Positions 6,776 through 17,183 of a stretch of DNA of 64,000 bases are shown piece after piece. Source of the stretch: Psychrobacter jeotgali (GTDB lineage: Bacteria > Pseudomonadota > Gammaproteobacteria > Pseudomonadales > Moraxellaceae). The stretch is taken from positions 2,542,001 to 2,606,000 of the forward strand of contig NZ_CAJHAF010000001.1 of NCBI RefSeq assembly GCF_904846315.1. The letters run 5' to 3'. The stretch's first letter is position 1, and each line of letters opens with the position of its first letter. The notes beneath the pieces were generated by a model. The model ran no database searches and was not told the DNA's origin. It saw nothing but the letters and a program-made list of their open reading frames with translations. The translations under genes were made by a program, and so were the position numbers.

Positions 6776-9670
6776 ATGAATAGTACAATTAAAAAAACAG
6801 CTGACGTAGGACACACTGAACTCGCTGCTGACAACGCCCATTATATAGAGTCTCTTTACGAGCAGTATTTAGACGATCCTAGTAGCGTCGATAAAGATTG
6901 GCAAGATTACTTTAAACAGTACCAGTCTCCTAATGACGTTAAGCACAATGATATTAAAGATCAGTTTTTGCTGCTTGCTCGTAATCAAACTGCGAACAGA
7001 GGCAGTGCTCCTGCTGCTACTTCAGGCGGGACTACAGAAGCCAATGCAGCAAACTGCGTAGACCCTAAGCAGATGAGCGTGCAACAGCTTATCTCCGCTT
7101 ATCGTCGTCGTGGTCATCGCCGTGCTCAACTCGACCCATTAGACTTGCATCCTCGTGCTGAAGTCGAAGATTTGACTCTAGCTTACCACGGCCTTTCAGA
7201 GGCTGATTTGGATACAGTATATCCGACCAATGACCTTAATATCGGTAAGTCAGAAGCGCCGCTGCGTGAGATTATTGAAATCATGGAGCGAGTCTATTGT
7301 CGTTATATTGGCGTAGAATATATGCATGTCACCACCAGTACTGAAAAGCGCTGGATGGAAAAATATCTTGAAAGCAATTTAGGCCATATTGAGTTTGACA
7401 AAGAAAAGCGTTTGTCTATTCTTGAGCGCCTAACCGCTGCTGAAGGTTTAGAAAAATATTTAGCTCGTAAATATACGGGTGTAAAACGTTTTGGTCTAGA
7501 AGGCGGTGAGAGCTTTATCCCAGCCGTCAATGAGATTATTCAGCGTGCTGGTGGCTATGGAACCAAAGAGATGGTTATTGGTATGGCTCACCGTGGACGT
7601 TTGAACTTATTGGTAAACATACTAGGCAAAAATCCATCTGATTTATTTGATGAGTTCGATGGTAAAATCCAGCCAGAAAAAGGTTCGGGCGACGTAAAAT
7701 ACCATAATGGTTATTCTTCAAACGTTATGACACCAGGTGGTGAGGCACATTTAGCATTAGCCTTTAACCCCTCACATCTTGAGATTGTTGCTCCTGTACT
7801 TCAAGGCTCAGTACGTGCGCGCCAAGTTCGTCGTAATGATCAGCCGGGTCACAGCGATAAAGATGGTAATACCGTATTACCTATTGTTGTCCACGGTGAT
7901 GCCGCATTTTCAGGACAAGGTGTAGTACAAGAAACCTTCCAGATGTCACAAACTCGTGCTTACACGACAGGTGGCACGCTACATATCGTTATTAATAACC
8001 AGGTAGGTTTCACCACTAGTCGTCAAGAAGATTTGCGTTCAACTGAATACTGTACTGATGTAGCAAAAATGGTCCATGCGCCTATTTTGCATGTGAACGG
8101 TGACGATCCTGAATCGGTAATATTTGCTGCGCAACTGGCGCTTGATTACCGTCATGAGTTTGATAAAGATATCGTTATTGATCTATTTTGCTATCGCCGT
8201 AACGGTCATAATGAGGCGGATGAGCCTTCAGCTACCCAGCCACTAATGTACTCAGTTATCAAAAAGCTGCCAACCACTCGTACGATTTATGCCCAGCAAT
8301 TAGTTGATGCAGGTGTGATTAGTGATGAAGAAGCTAAAAACTATGAAGATGATTATCGTGAATCCTTAGATCGTGGTGATTACGTAGTGAACTCATTAGT
8401 ACGTGAGCCTGATGAGGACCTGTTTGTGGATTGGACCCCTTATCTAGGTCATGACTTAGTAGATGACTGGGATACCAGCGTCGATATAGAAAAGCTAAAA
8501 AAGTATGGTCGCAAAATGGCAGAGATGCCAGAAGGCTATAAGCTACAGCGTCAAGTCCAAAAAGTCGTCGAGCAGCGTTTAGCTATGCAGACGGGTGAAG
8601 AGCCGCTGAACTGGGGTGCCGCTGAAACCCTAGCTTATGCAAGTCTAGTTGACAATGATGAAGTCTTGGTTCGCATCACAGGTGAAGATGTCGGCCGTGG
8701 TACCTTCTCCCATCGTCATAGCGAAATATACAACGTTAACGACGGTAGCATGTATGTACCGCTCGCTCATATTAGCGAGAAACAAGCCCGCTTTGCTACT
8801 TACAACTCACTATTGTCAGAAGAAGCGGTTTTAGCCTTTGAATACGGTTATGCGACTACGGTGCCTAATGCATTAATCGTTTGGGAAGCCCAGTTTGGTG
8901 ACTTTGTAAACGGTGCGCAAGTGGTTATTGACCAGTTTATATCAAGTGGTGAGACCAAATGGCAGCGTGTCTGTGGTTTGACTATGCTGTTGCCACACGG
9001 CTATGAAGGTCAAGGTCCTGAGCATTCATCAGCCCGCCTTGAGCGCTTCTTACAACTGTGTGCTGAAGACAATATGCAAGTGATTACCCCAACGACACCA
9101 GCACAGATATTCCATGCGCTCCGTCGTCAAGCGATACGCCCTATACGTAAACCATTGGTAGTAATGTCACCAAAGAGTTTACTGCGTCATAAGCTTGCGA
9201 CCTCTACGCTAGAAGAGCTGGCCAACGGTAAGTTTGAAACCGTATTACCAGAGGTTGATGAGCGTAACAATGACAAAGTAACTCGTCTGCTTTTATGTGG
9301 TGGTAAAGTTTACTATGATTTACTTGAACAGCGTCGTGAGCTAGGTTTAGAACATATAGCCATTGTCCGTATAGAGCAGCTCTATCCTTTACCCGAAGAG
9401 CGTTTGATTGCAGAAATTGAGAAATATAGCAATCTAAAAGAGATTGTCTGGACACAAGAAGAACCACTAAACCAAGGTGCTTGGTATTATTTAGCGCCGC
9501 ATATGTTCCGTATTGTGGTACCACATCCAACCAAAGCAAAAGTAATGGAACCCGTAGCTCGTCCTGCTAGTGCAGCACCAGCAACAGGCTCACCTAAATT
9601 ACATGCTCAGCAGCAGCAAGCTTTAGTTGCAGAGGCTCTTGGTGTCAGTGTTGATGAGCTGGCTAAATAA
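6776..9670 (+). CDS. sucA: 2-oxoglutarate dehydrogenase E1 component
   Basis: Thiamine-diphosphate-dependent decarboxylase of the 2-oxoglutarate dehydrogenase complex. It hands a succinyl group to the lipoyl arm of SucB. The protein is 964 residues, the usual family size (about 930-960). It has the N-terminal E2-binding segment (HYIESLYEQYLDDP), a ThDP domain with GMAHRGRLNLL and HGDAAFSGQG, then FCYRRNGHNEADEP and the C-terminal transketolase-like domain (GTFSHRHSEIYN, LPHGYEGQGPEHSSAR). The ATG at 6776 has only a weak ribosome binding site. sucB follows after about 115 bp, so E1, E2 and E3 of one complex are encoded in order. Confidence 0.96.
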   Translation: MNSTIKKTADVGHTELAADNAHYIESLYEQYLDDPSSVDKDWQDYFKQYQSPNDVKHNDIKDQFLLLARNQTANRGSAPAATSGGTTEANAANCVDPKQMSVQQLISAYRRRGHRRAQLDPLDLHPRAEVEDLTLAYHGLSEADLDTVYPTNDLNIGKSEAPLREIIEIMERVYCRYIGVEYMHVTTSTEKRWMEKYLESNLGHIEFDKEKRLSILERLTAAEGLEKYLARKYTGVKRFGLEGGESFIPAVNEIIQRAGGYGTKEMVIGMAHRGRLNLLVNILGKNPSDLFDEFDGKIQPEKGSGDVKYHNGYSSNVMTPGGEAHLALAFNPSHLEIVAPVLQGSVRARQVRRNDQPGHSDKDGNTVLPIVVHGDAAFSGQGVVQETFQMSQTRAYTTGGTLHIVINNQVGFTTSRQEDLRSTEYCTDVAKMVHAPILHVNGDDPESVIFAAQLALDYRHEFDKDIVIDLFCYRRNGHNEADEPSATQPLMYSVIKKLPTTRTIYAQQLVDAGVISDEEAKNYEDDYRESLDRGDYVVNSLVREPDEDLFVDWTPYLGHDLVDDWDTSVDIEKLKKYGRKMAEMPEGYKLQRQVQKVVEQRLAMQTGEEPLNWGAAETLAYASLVDNDEVLVRITGEDVGRGTFSHRHSEIYNVNDGSMYVPLAHISEKQARFATYNSLLSEEAVLAFEYGYATTVPNALIVWEAQFGDFVNGAQVVIDQFISSGETKWQRVCGLTMLLPHGYEGQGPEHSSARLERFLQLCAEDNMQVITPTTPAQIFHALRRQAIRPIRKPLVVMSPKSLLRHKLATSTLEELANGKFETVLPEVDERNNDKVTRLLLCGGKVYYDLLEQRRELGLEHIAIVRIEQLYPLPEERLIAEIEKYSNLKEIVWTQEEPLNQGAWYYLAPHMFRIVVPHPTKAKVMEPVARPASAAPATGSPKLHAQQQQALVAEALGVSVDELAK

Positions 9671-9787
9671 GTAAATTAAAAATCGTTTAAGTTAATGAAT
9701 CAGTGATAGCAGTCAATACTTATTGCCCAAGTTGATTGCTTGTCGCTTTATAATAAATAGTAAAATCTAAATCTAAGGAGTATTTCG

Positions 9788-11041
9788 ATGGCTGATATTA
9801 ATGCCCCCGCGTTTCCAGAGTCGGTTGCCGACGGTACAATCGTTGAATGGCATGTTTCTGAAGGTCAGCAAGTTAGTCGTGATGATCTATTGGCTGAAAT
9901 TGAAACCGATAAAGTAGTACTAGAAGTAGTTGCACCTGATGACGGTGTAGTGACCAAGATTGTTAAGCAAGTTGATGATACCGTCGAATCAAATGATTTG
10001 ATTGCAGAGTTTGAAGCAGGTGCAAGCGGTACTACAGGTGACAGTGAAGACTCAGCACCAGCCGTAGATCCAGATCAGCCAGCCGCTCCTGTACAGAAAA
10101 AACAGGCTGCAGATGGCGGTGAGCCAGTACAAGCGACTGACAAAAAGGGTGATGCCGATCATAAAGATCAAAGCCCAGCGGTACGTAAAGCGGCCAAAGA
10201 GAGCGGTGTCGATCCTAAAGAAGTTGAAGGTAGCGGCCGCGGCGGACGAGTAACTAAGTCTGATATGGCTAATCCTACTCTAAAAGCTGATAGCTCTATT
10301 AAGTCTGATAGTGGTCGTCCAGTTGCTGAGTCAACGGGTGAGCGTACTGAAAAGCGTGTAGCAATGACACGTTTGCGTAAAACAGTAGCTAATCGTCTAT
10401 TGGCAGCGACTCAAGAAACAGCGATGCTGACTACCTTTAATGAAGTCAACATGAAGCCGCTTATGGATATGCGTACTAAGTACAAAGAGCAGTTTGAAAA
10501 GCGTCATGGTGTACGCCTAGGCTTTATGTCACTGTTCGTAAAAGCAGCTACTGAGGCTCTAAAGCGCTTCCCATCAGTTAATGCGTCATTAGATGGTGAT
10601 GACATTGTTTATCATGGCTTTTATGATATCGGGGTTGCTGTATCATCAGACCGCGGTCTAGTAGTGCCTGTATTACGTGATACTGATCAGATGAGCATGG
10701 CGGATGTTGAGAGTAAAATTCGTGAGCTTGGCGGTAAAGCGCAAGACGGTAAATTGGGTCTAGACGAAATAACAGGCGGTACCTTTACGATCTCTAATGG
10801 TGGTGTATTTGGTTCGCTAATGTCTACGCCGATTTTGAACCCACCACAAACCGCTATTTTAGGTATGCATGCGATTAATGAGCGTCCTATGGCTGTCGAT
10901 GGTAAAGTAGAGATTTTACCAATGATGTACCTCGCTCTTTCTTATGACCACCGTATGATTGATGGTAAAGAAGCCGTATTATTCTTATCAACTATCAAAG
11001 AGTTGGTTGAAGACCCAGCGATGCTACTACTAGATCTATAA
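9788..11041 (+). CDS. sucB: 2-oxoglutarate dehydrogenase E2 (dihydrolipoyl succinyltransferase)
   Basis: Core subunit of the 2-oxoglutarate dehydrogenase complex that transfers the succinyl group to CoA. Its 417 residues hold one lipoyl domain (about 1-75, modified lysine in [10 protein letters not shown]) and a linker rich in Ala, Pro and charged residues. Next comes an E3-binding domain ([25 protein letters not shown]) and a catalytic domain ending in SYDHRMIDG with the active-site His and Asp. A strong TAAGGAG site precedes the ATG. The E3 partner lpd follows directly. Confidence 0.96.
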   Translation: MADINAPAFPESVADGTIVEWHVSEGQQVSRDDLLAEIETDKVVLEVVAPDDGVVTKIVKQVDDTVESNDLIAEFEAGASGTTGDSEDSAPAVDPDQPAAPVQKKQAADGGEPVQATDKKGDADHKDQSPAVRKAAKESGVDPKEVEGSGRGGRVTKSDMANPTLKADSSIKSDSGRPVAESTGERTEKRVAMTRLRKTVANRLLAATQETAMLTTFNEVNMKPLMDMRTKYKEQFEKRHGVRLGFMSLFVKAATEALKRFPSVNASLDGDDIVYHGFYDIGVAVSSDRGLVVPVLRDTDQMSMADVESKIRELGGKAQDGKLGLDEITGGTFTISNGGVFGSLMSTPILNPPQTAILGMHAINERPMAVDGKVEILPMMYLALSYDHRMIDGKEAVLFLSTIKELVEDPAMLLLDL

Positions 11042-11047
11042 GCTTCT

Positions 11048-11082
11048 AAGCTTGTATTGGCAACCGCTGATACAAGCTTTTT
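11048..11082 (+). terminator. Hairpin between sucB and lpd
   Basis: AAGCTTGTAT (11048-11057) pairs perfectly with ATACAAGCTT (11070-11079) across a 12-base loop, followed by a short T-run. It begins 6 bp after the sucB stop. The weak T-tract suggests partial termination or an mRNA processing site that sets lpd levels. Confidence 0.45.
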
Positions 11083-11256
11083 ACCTTTTAGACTGAACCA
11101 ATATTCTGCAATTCCTATAAGAAACTTATAAAGCATCTGTATAAAGTAGCGTATTGGCTACAGAGTCAGCAGCTGATTTTCAGTTTTTTACTTATCAATA
11201 AACAATTTAATGTTTTAAATCCTAATTAAAACTAAAAAATAGAAAAGGAACGTACT

Positions 11257-12708
11257 ATGAAAGACAATTATGATCTAGTCGTCATTGGCGGCGGTCCTGG
11301 TGGTTATGAAGCCGCTATTCGCGCAGGCCAGCTTGGTATGAGCGTTGCTTGTATCGAAAAACGTACTTATAAAGGTGAGCCTGCACTTGGCGGTACTTGC
11401 TTGAACGTCGGCTGTATTCCATCAAAAGCTTTGCTAGATAGCTCGCATCGTTTCGAGGCCACCAAGCATGAGCTTGAGGAGCACGGCATCAGTACTGGCG
11501 ACGTCTCTATCGATGTAGAAAAAATGATCGAGCGTAAAGAAGGTATTGTTAAGCAGTTGACCGGCGGTGTTGCTGCCCTATTGAAAGGCAATGGCGTTGA
11601 TTGGTTGCAAGGCTGGGGTACCTTGGTAGATGGTAAGGGCGACGATAAAAAAGTCAAATTTACCGCTCTTGAAGATGAAGCCGAAAGCACTATCACCGCT
11701 AAAAATGTCATCCTAGCGGCGGGTTCAGTGCCTATTGATATTCCAGTTGCCAAAACTGATGGTGAGCGTATTGTTGATTCAACAGGCGCACTTGATTTCA
11801 CCGAAGTACCAAAGCGTCTAGGTGTCATTGGTGCCGGCGTTATTGGACTTGAGCTGGGTTCAGTATGGCGTCGTCTCGGTAGCGAAGTGGTCATTTATGA
11901 AGCATTACCTGAGTTTTTAGCGGCCGCTGATAAAGACATGGCTAAAGAAGCCGGTAAGTTGCTCAAAAAGCAAGGCCTTGATATCCGCGTTGATACCAAA
12001 GTAACCAACGCTGAAGTTAAGGGTGATGAAGTTGTAGTCACTAGCGAGAAAAAAGGCGAGTCAGCAGAAGAAACTTTTGACAAGCTCATTGTTTGTGTAG
12101 GACGTCGTGCTTATTCTGAGAAGCTCTTGGGTGAGGACAGTGGTCTACAGCTTACTGAGCGTGGTCTAATTGAAGTTAATGATCAGTGCAAAACCAATCT
12201 AGACGGCGTTTATGCTATCGGTGACTTAGTACGTGGTCCAATGTTAGCGCATAAAGCGATGGAAGAAGGCATGATGGCCGTAGAGCGTATTCACGGTGAA
12301 AAAGCTCAGGTCAATTATGACACTATCATCAACGTTATCTATACTCATCCAGAGATTGCTTGGGTCGGCTTAAACGAACAAGAAGCGAAGGAAGCGGGTT
12401 ATGAAGTCAAAACCGGCTCATTTAACCTAGCTGCTAATGGTCGTGCTTTGGCACAAAGTGAAGCGCAAGGCTCTATAAAAGTCGTTGCCGATGCCAAAAC
12501 TGACCGCTTACTGGGTATGCATGCTATCAGCGCTGGCGCCGGCGACATTGTCCATCAGGGTATGATTGCGATGGAGTTTGTCTCTAGCATCGAAGACTTG
12601 CAACTAATGACCTTTGCTCATCCCACCATCTCAGAAGCGGTGCATGAAGCGGCTTTATCTGCAGATGGCCGTGCTATTCACGCTATTCAGCGTAAAAAAC
12701 GCAAATAA
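11257..12708 (+). CDS. lpdA: Dihydrolipoyl dehydrogenase (E3)
   Basis: FAD-dependent disulfide oxidoreductase that reoxidises the lipoyl arm of E2 and reduces NAD+. The 483-residue protein starts with the FAD motif [13 protein letters not shown], then the redox-active disulfide [16 protein letters not shown]. The NAD motif is [13 protein letters not shown] and the second FAD contact is [17 protein letters not shown]. The C-terminal dimer domain has the active-site region [13 protein letters not shown]. An AAAAGGAA site precedes the ATG. A gene between sucB and sucC, as here, is typical of the Pseudomonas LpdG arrangement. Confidence 0.95.
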   Translation: MKDNYDLVVIGGGPGGYEAAIRAGQLGMSVACIEKRTYKGEPALGGTCLNVGCIPSKALLDSSHRFEATKHELEEHGISTGDVSIDVEKMIERKEGIVKQLTGGVAALLKGNGVDWLQGWGTLVDGKGDDKKVKFTALEDEAESTITAKNVILAAGSVPIDIPVAKTDGERIVDSTGALDFTEVPKRLGVIGAGVIGLELGSVWRRLGSEVVIYEALPEFLAAADKDMAKEAGKLLKKQGLDIRVDTKVTNAEVKGDEVVVTSEKKGESAEETFDKLIVCVGRRAYSEKLLGEDSGLQLTERGLIEVNDQCKTNLDGVYAIGDLVRGPMLAHKAMEEGMMAVERIHGEKAQVNYDTIINVIYTHPEIAWVGLNEQEAKEAGYEVKTGSFNLAANGRALAQSEAQGSIKVVADAKTDRLLGMHAISAGAGDIVHQGMIAMEFVSSIEDLQLMTFAHPTISEAVHEAALSADGRAIHAIQRKKRK

Positions 12709-12728
12709 CAATAGTTATTGAACCCGTT

Positions 12729-12780
12729 ATTGCACTTACTGCTAGCCTAATTAATGGTCTAATAAGTTAGTAAGTGCAAT
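12729..12780. repeat. Inverted repeat between lpd and sucC
   Basis: ATTGCACTTACT (12729-12740) and AGTAAGTGCAAT (12769-12780) are perfect 12-base arms around a 28-base loop. No T-run follows, so it is more likely an RNA processing or stability hairpin, or a protein-binding repeat, than a terminator. Confidence 0.5.
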
Positions 12781-12865
12781 AGTAAGGATCTCTAAGGTGC
12801 TAAACATATATTGTCAGGCACCTGTTTTTACTTTTATTAATGATAAAAAATAAAGGATACAATCA

Positions 12866-14032
12866 ATGAATTTACATGAGTATCAAGCAAAAGAGCTATT
12901 AAAAAGCTACGGGCTGCCCATTCAAGAAGGCATTACCGCTTATAGTGGTGAAGAAGCCGCTGCTGCTTTTGATAAAACGCCTACAGATATGGCAGTAATT
13001 AAAGCCCAGGTTCATGCTGGTGGCCGTGGTAAAGCAGGTGGGGTAAAAGTCGTTAAAACTCGTGAAGAAGCTAAGCAAGTGGCTGACGAGCTTATCGGTA
13101 CCAATCTAGTAACTTTCCAAACCGATGCTGACGGCCAGCCTGTCAACTTCGTATTGGTCGCAGAAGATATGTATCCAGTGCAAACTGAGTTATATCTTGG
13201 TGCGGTTGTTGATCGCTCTACACGCCGAGTTACCTTTATGGCGTCAACCGAAGGTGGTGTTGATATTGAAGAAGTGGCTAGCTCAACGCCAGAAAAAATC
13301 TTTAAAGTAACCGTTGATCCATTAGTTGGTCTTATGCCTTATCAAGCGCGCGAAGTAGCGTTTAAATTGGGTTTAGAAGGCAAGCAGATCAATCAGTTTG
13401 TAAAAATAATGTCAGGTGCTTATCAAGCATTTATTGAAAATGATTTTGCTTTACTTGAAGTGAATCCACTTGCCGTACGTGAGAATGGCGAGATCGTTTG
13501 TGTGGATGGCAAAATTGGTATCGATTCAAACGCCTTATATCGTCTACCTAAAATTGCAGCGCTGCAAGATAAAACCCAAGAAAACGAGCGTGAGCTAAAA
13601 GCAGCTGAGTTTGACCTAAACTATGTGGCTTTAGAAGGTAATATTGGCTGTATGGTAAACGGTGCAGGCCTTGCTATGGCTACTATGGACATCATCAAGC
13701 TGTATGGCGGCAAACCAGCTAACTTCCTAGACGTTGGCGGCGGCGCTACTAAAGACCGCGTAGTTGAAGCGTTCAAAATTATCCTAGAAGATAGTAGTGT
13801 TGAAGGCGTCCTAATCAATATCTTTGGTGGTATCGTACGCTGTGACATGATTGCAGAAGCTATCATTGCCGCAGTTAAAGAAGTTGACGTACAAGTACCG
13901 GTTGTGGTGCGTTTAGAAGGTAATAACGCTGAAAAAGGTATTGAGCTCCTAGAGCAGTCTGATGTAAAAATTATCTCGGCCCAAGGCCTAGCAGGCGCGG
14001 CTCAAAAAATCGTCGATGCTGTAAAAGCTTAA
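12866..14032 (+). CDS. sucC: Succinyl-CoA synthetase beta subunit
   Basis: ADP/GDP-forming succinate-CoA ligase, beta chain. It carries the ATP-grasp nucleotide site and the succinate/phosphate site. The 388 residues match the family length exactly. It opens [18 protein letters not shown], with the ATP-grasp loop [14 protein letters not shown] (about 50-63) and the C-terminal [13 protein letters not shown] and [10 protein letters not shown] segments. A ribosome binding site AAAGGA lies 9 bases before the ATG. It forms an alpha2beta2 or alpha-beta enzyme with SucD, encoded 146 bp downstream. Confidence 0.96.
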   Translation: MNLHEYQAKELLKSYGLPIQEGITAYSGEEAAAAFDKTPTDMAVIKAQVHAGGRGKAGGVKVVKTREEAKQVADELIGTNLVTFQTDADGQPVNFVLVAEDMYPVQTELYLGAVVDRSTRRVTFMASTEGGVDIEEVASSTPEKIFKVTVDPLVGLMPYQAREVAFKLGLEGKQINQFVKIMSGAYQAFIENDFALLEVNPLAVRENGEIVCVDGKIGIDSNALYRLPKIAALQDKTQENERELKAAEFDLNYVALEGNIGCMVNGAGLAMATMDIIKLYGGKPANFLDVGGGATKDRVVEAFKIILEDSSVEGVLINIFGGIVRCDMIAEAIIAAVKEVDVQVPVVVRLEGNNAEKGIELLEQSDVKIISAQGLAGAAQKIVDAVKA

Positions 14033-14178
14033 TCTTTTAACGTCAAGTTTTAAGTAGATAAGTGCAGCAGTCAAAGCGTAATAGTGTCTCTTTTAGCCTA
14101 AAAATAACTTGGTTATGATTTAATAAACTATAAGCTGACGAGCGCTATTACAAGACAACCGAATACAAGGAAAAAATA

Positions 14179-15054
14179 ATGAGTGTATTAATTGATAAAA
14201 ATACCAAAGTCTTGGTACAAGGTTTTACCGGTAAAAACGGTACATTCCACTCTGAGCAAGCTATCGAATATGGCACCAAAATTGTCGGCGGTGTTACCCC
14301 TGGTAAAGGCGGTCAGACGCATTTAGGTCTGCCGGTATTTAATACGATGGCAGAAGCGATGAATGAGACTCAAGCCGATGCTTCAGTCATTTATGTTCCT
14401 GCCCCATTCGTTTTAGATTCAATTGTTGAAGCTATCGATGCTGGCGTTAAGCTGATTGTAGTGATCACTGAAGGCGTACCAACTATCGATATGCTAAAAG
14501 CCAAACGCTACTTAGAAGAAGCAGGTGATGTACGTTTGGTAGGTCCAAACTGCCCAGGCGTTATTACTCCAGGCGAATGTAAAATTGGTATTATGCCAGG
14601 CCATATTCACTTGCCGGGCAAAGTAGGTATCATCTCACGCTCGGGTACGTTAACTTATGAAGCAGTAGCCCAAACGACTAAGCTGGGCTTTGGTCAGTCA
14701 ACCTGTATCGGTATCGGTGGTGACCCTATTCCTGGTATGAACCAAATCGATGCGCTAAAACTGTTCCAGGATGATCCACAAACCGAAGCGATCGTGCTTA
14801 TTGGCGAGATTGGTGGTACCGCTGAAGAAGAAGCAGCAGCTTATATCAAAGAAAACGTTACCAAGCCTGTAGTCGGCTATATCGCTGGGGTTACCGCTCC
14901 TGCTGGTAAGCGTATGGGTCACGCTGGTGCCATTATCTCTGGCGGCCAGGGTACGGCTGAAGAGAAGTTTAAAGCCTTTGAAGATGCTGGTATCGCTTAT
15001 ACTCGCGATCCATCAAAAATCGGTGATAAATTGAAAGAAGTTACTGGTTGGTAA
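14179..15054 (+). CDS. sucD: Succinyl-CoA synthetase alpha subunit
   Basis: CoA-binding subunit with the phosphohistidine used in substrate-level phosphorylation. The 291 residues begin with [20 protein letters not shown], have the CoA/phosphate loop [13 protein letters not shown], and end with the active-site block [19 protein letters not shown], where the histidine is phosphorylated. AAGGA ribosome binding site. Last gene of the TCA block, closed by a terminator at 15121. Confidence 0.96.
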   Translation: MSVLIDKNTKVLVQGFTGKNGTFHSEQAIEYGTKIVGGVTPGKGGQTHLGLPVFNTMAEAMNETQADASVIYVPAPFVLDSIVEAIDAGVKLIVVITEGVPTIDMLKAKRYLEEAGDVRLVGPNCPGVITPGECKIGIMPGHIHLPGKVGIISRSGTLTYEAVAQTTKLGFGQSTCIGIGGDPIPGMNQIDALKLFQDDPQTEAIVLIGEIGGTAEEEAAAYIKENVTKPVVGYIAGVTAPAGKRMGHAGAIISGGQGTAEEKFKAFEDAGIAYTRDPSKIGDKLKEVTGW

Positions 15055-15120
15055 GCTATTCAATCCTTTGACTATATATAAGTTTGGTAAGAAACTAGCC
15101 AAGCCGTATTGATATACTTT

Positions 15121-15153
15121 AAAGACACTCCTACAATGGGGTGTCTTTTTTTT
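15121..15153 (+). terminator. Terminator after sucD
   Basis: AAAGACACTCC (15121-15131) pairs with GGGGTGTCTTT (15138-15148, one wobble pair) and is followed by a run of T. It separates the TCA operon from galE, whose start is only about 25 bp away. Confidence 0.8.
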
Positions 15154-15178
15154 GTTTAGTATTAACTTGGATGATTGT

Positions 15179-16210
15179 ATGAAGCACAAAATATTAGTGA
15201 CTGGCGGTGCCGGTTATATTGGCTCGCATACCTGTATTGCTCTACATGAAGCAGGTTATGATATCGTTATTTATGATAATTTGTCTAATAGTAGTCCTGA
15301 AGCTATCAATAGAGTCGCTCATATTATCGGCAAGCCTGTTGAGTTTATTAAAGGTGATATCCTTGATAGTGAGCTATTGCGCCAAGTATTTGACGCTCAT
15401 CAATTCTTTGGGGTGATTCACTTTGCAGGGCTAAAAGCAGTAGGCGAGTCGGTCGCCAAGCCGCTACTGTATTATAATAATAATGTCAGCGGCACTATCA
15501 ATCTACTCCAAGTCATGAGCGCTCATAACGTCAAGAACTTCGTATTCTCCTCCTCAGCAACCGTCTATGGTGATCCTGAAACCCTTCCCATTGACGAAAG
15601 CTCTCCGCGTTCTGCCACCAATCCTTATGGCCAAAGTAAACTCATGGTTGAGCACATTTTCGAGGATTTAGTGGTAGCGGATAAAGATTGGAGTCTAGTC
15701 ACCCTGAGATATTTCAACCCAGTAGGCGCTCATGCTTCAGGTCAGATTGGTGAAGATCCCAATGATATTCCGAATAATTTAATGCCTTATATCTCCCAAG
15801 TAGCGGTGGGCAAGCTGGCTAAGCTTAGTGTTTTTGGTAATGATTATCCTACGGTCGATGGCACCGGTGTGCGCGACTTTATTCATGTGACGGATTTGGC
15901 TCAAGGTCACGTTGCCGCTTTGGATTATTTGCAGAGTCAGGATAATCCAGTGCGCTTTTTGCCCATTAATTTGGGAACAGGAAAAGGCAGCTCAGTATTA
16001 GAGCTGGTGGATGCGTTTAGCCAAGTGAGTGGGCAAGATATTCCTTATCAGTTTGCGCCGCGCCGGGCTGGGGATATAGCCAGCTGTTACGCCAGTGCCG
16101 ACAGAGCTAAGGCGCTTTTGGGCTGGGAAGCTAAGCACTCTATTAGGGACATGTGCGCCGATACGTGGCGCTGGCAGAGCAATAACCCTAATGGCTATAG
16201 CACGTCATAG
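15179..16210 (+). CDS. galE: UDP-glucose 4-epimerase
   Basis: NAD-dependent short-chain-dehydrogenase-type epimerase that interconverts UDP-glucose and UDP-galactose for surface polysaccharide. From the ATG at 15179 the protein has 343 residues, the usual size. It carries the Rossmann motif GGAGYIGSHT, the catalytic SSSATVYGDP serine region, YGQSK with the catalytic Tyr and Lys, and GVRDFIHVTDLA typical of GalE. An earlier in-frame start at 15152 would begin inside the T-tract of the sucD terminator and is rejected. First of a sugar-nucleotide group with galU and pgi. Confidence 0.92.
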   Translation: MKHKILVTGGAGYIGSHTCIALHEAGYDIVIYDNLSNSSPEAINRVAHIIGKPVEFIKGDILDSELLRQVFDAHQFFGVIHFAGLKAVGESVAKPLLYYNNNVSGTINLLQVMSAHNVKNFVFSSSATVYGDPETLPIDESSPRSATNPYGQSKLMVEHIFEDLVVADKDWSLVTLRYFNPVGAHASGQIGEDPNDIPNNLMPYISQVAVGKLAKLSVFGNDYPTVDGTGVRDFIHVTDLAQGHVAALDYLQSQDNPVRFLPINLGTGKGSSVLELVDAFSQVSGQDIPYQFAPRRAGDIASCYASADRAKALLGWEAKHSIRDMCADTWRWQSNNPNGYSTS

Positions 16211-16301
16211 ATTGATAGTCTCTTTAATAATAGACTGCTATCTAACATTGAAATTACTAAACATTTTAAATTAATCCATCTTAAATATGTGACTTAAATC
16301 T

Positions 16302-17180
16302 ATGAAAAAAATTACTCATGCGGTTATTCCGGTGGCAGGCTTTGGTACTCGTATGCTGCCCTTATCGAAATCGGTGCCCAAAGAGCTGTTACCGCTGGGC
16401 AATCGTCCAGCGATTCATTATGTGGTCGAAGAAGCAATTGCTGCGGGTATCAAACATATCGTTTTGGTCGGACATGCACAAAAAAGCGCTATTGAAAACT
16501 ATTTCGATATCAATGCTGAATTAGATGACCAACTGCGCCGTAAAGGTAAAGAAGCGCTGGCGGATAGCTTAAACTGGCTACCCGATGACGTCACTGTATC
16601 GATGATACGTCAGGGCAGGGCGTTAGGGTTGGGTCATGCGGTATTGGCCGCGCGTCCGATTATTGGTGAGCATGATTTTGCGGTGCTGCTACCGGATGTG
16701 GTACTTGATCCCTTTACTACCGACAGCCAAACTGATAATTTGGCTTTTATGATTAAGCGCTTTGAAGCAGATCGACACTCACAGATATTAGTAGATCAAG
16801 TTGCCGATGAAGACGTGCATAAATACGGTATTGCAAAGCTTAGCGCCGATAATGGGCAAATTAATAGCGATGATACCCCGATCAACGCCAGCTTTAAGGT
16901 CGCAGGTTTTGTGGAAAAACCTAACTTAGCAGAAGCGCCCTCTAATTTAGCCGTCGTTGGGCGTTATGTATTTAGCAATCAAATTTTTGACTATTTAGCT
17001 GACACTACAGCGTCAGTTGGCGGTGAGATTCAACTGACCGATGCTATCGATGCCTTGATTAGCGAACATGGCGTCAATGTCACTACCATGTGCGGCGCCA
17101 GCTATGATGCTGGTGATATGAAATCCTATATGCAAGCATTTATTTATTTTGCAAAGCAGCAACTGGCTAACGATGACTAA
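16302..17180 (+). CDS. galU: UTP-glucose-1-phosphate uridylyltransferase
   Basis: Makes UDP-glucose from UTP and glucose-1-phosphate. 292 residues with the nucleotidyltransferase signature VIPVAGFGTRMLPLSKSVPK near the N-terminus, KELLPLGNRPAIHYVVEEA, and metal-binding LLPDVVLD in mid-protein. It sits 91 bp after galE and 3 bp before pgi, which suggests co-transcription. The product feeds GalE, and the substrate comes from Pgi plus the phosphoglucomutase at 20500. Confidence 0.93.
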   Translation: MKKITHAVIPVAGFGTRMLPLSKSVPKELLPLGNRPAIHYVVEEAIAAGIKHIVLVGHAQKSAIENYFDINAELDDQLRRKGKEALADSLNWLPDDVTVSMIRQGRALGLGHAVLAARPIIGEHDFAVLLPDVVLDPFTTDSQTDNLAFMIKRFEADRHSQILVDQVADEDVHKYGIAKLSADNGQINSDDTPINASFKVAGFVEKPNLAEAPSNLAVVGRYVFSNQIFDYLADTTASVGGEIQLTDAIDALISEHGVNVTTMCGASYDAGDMKSYMQAFIYFAKQQLANDD

Positions 17181-17183
17181 TAA

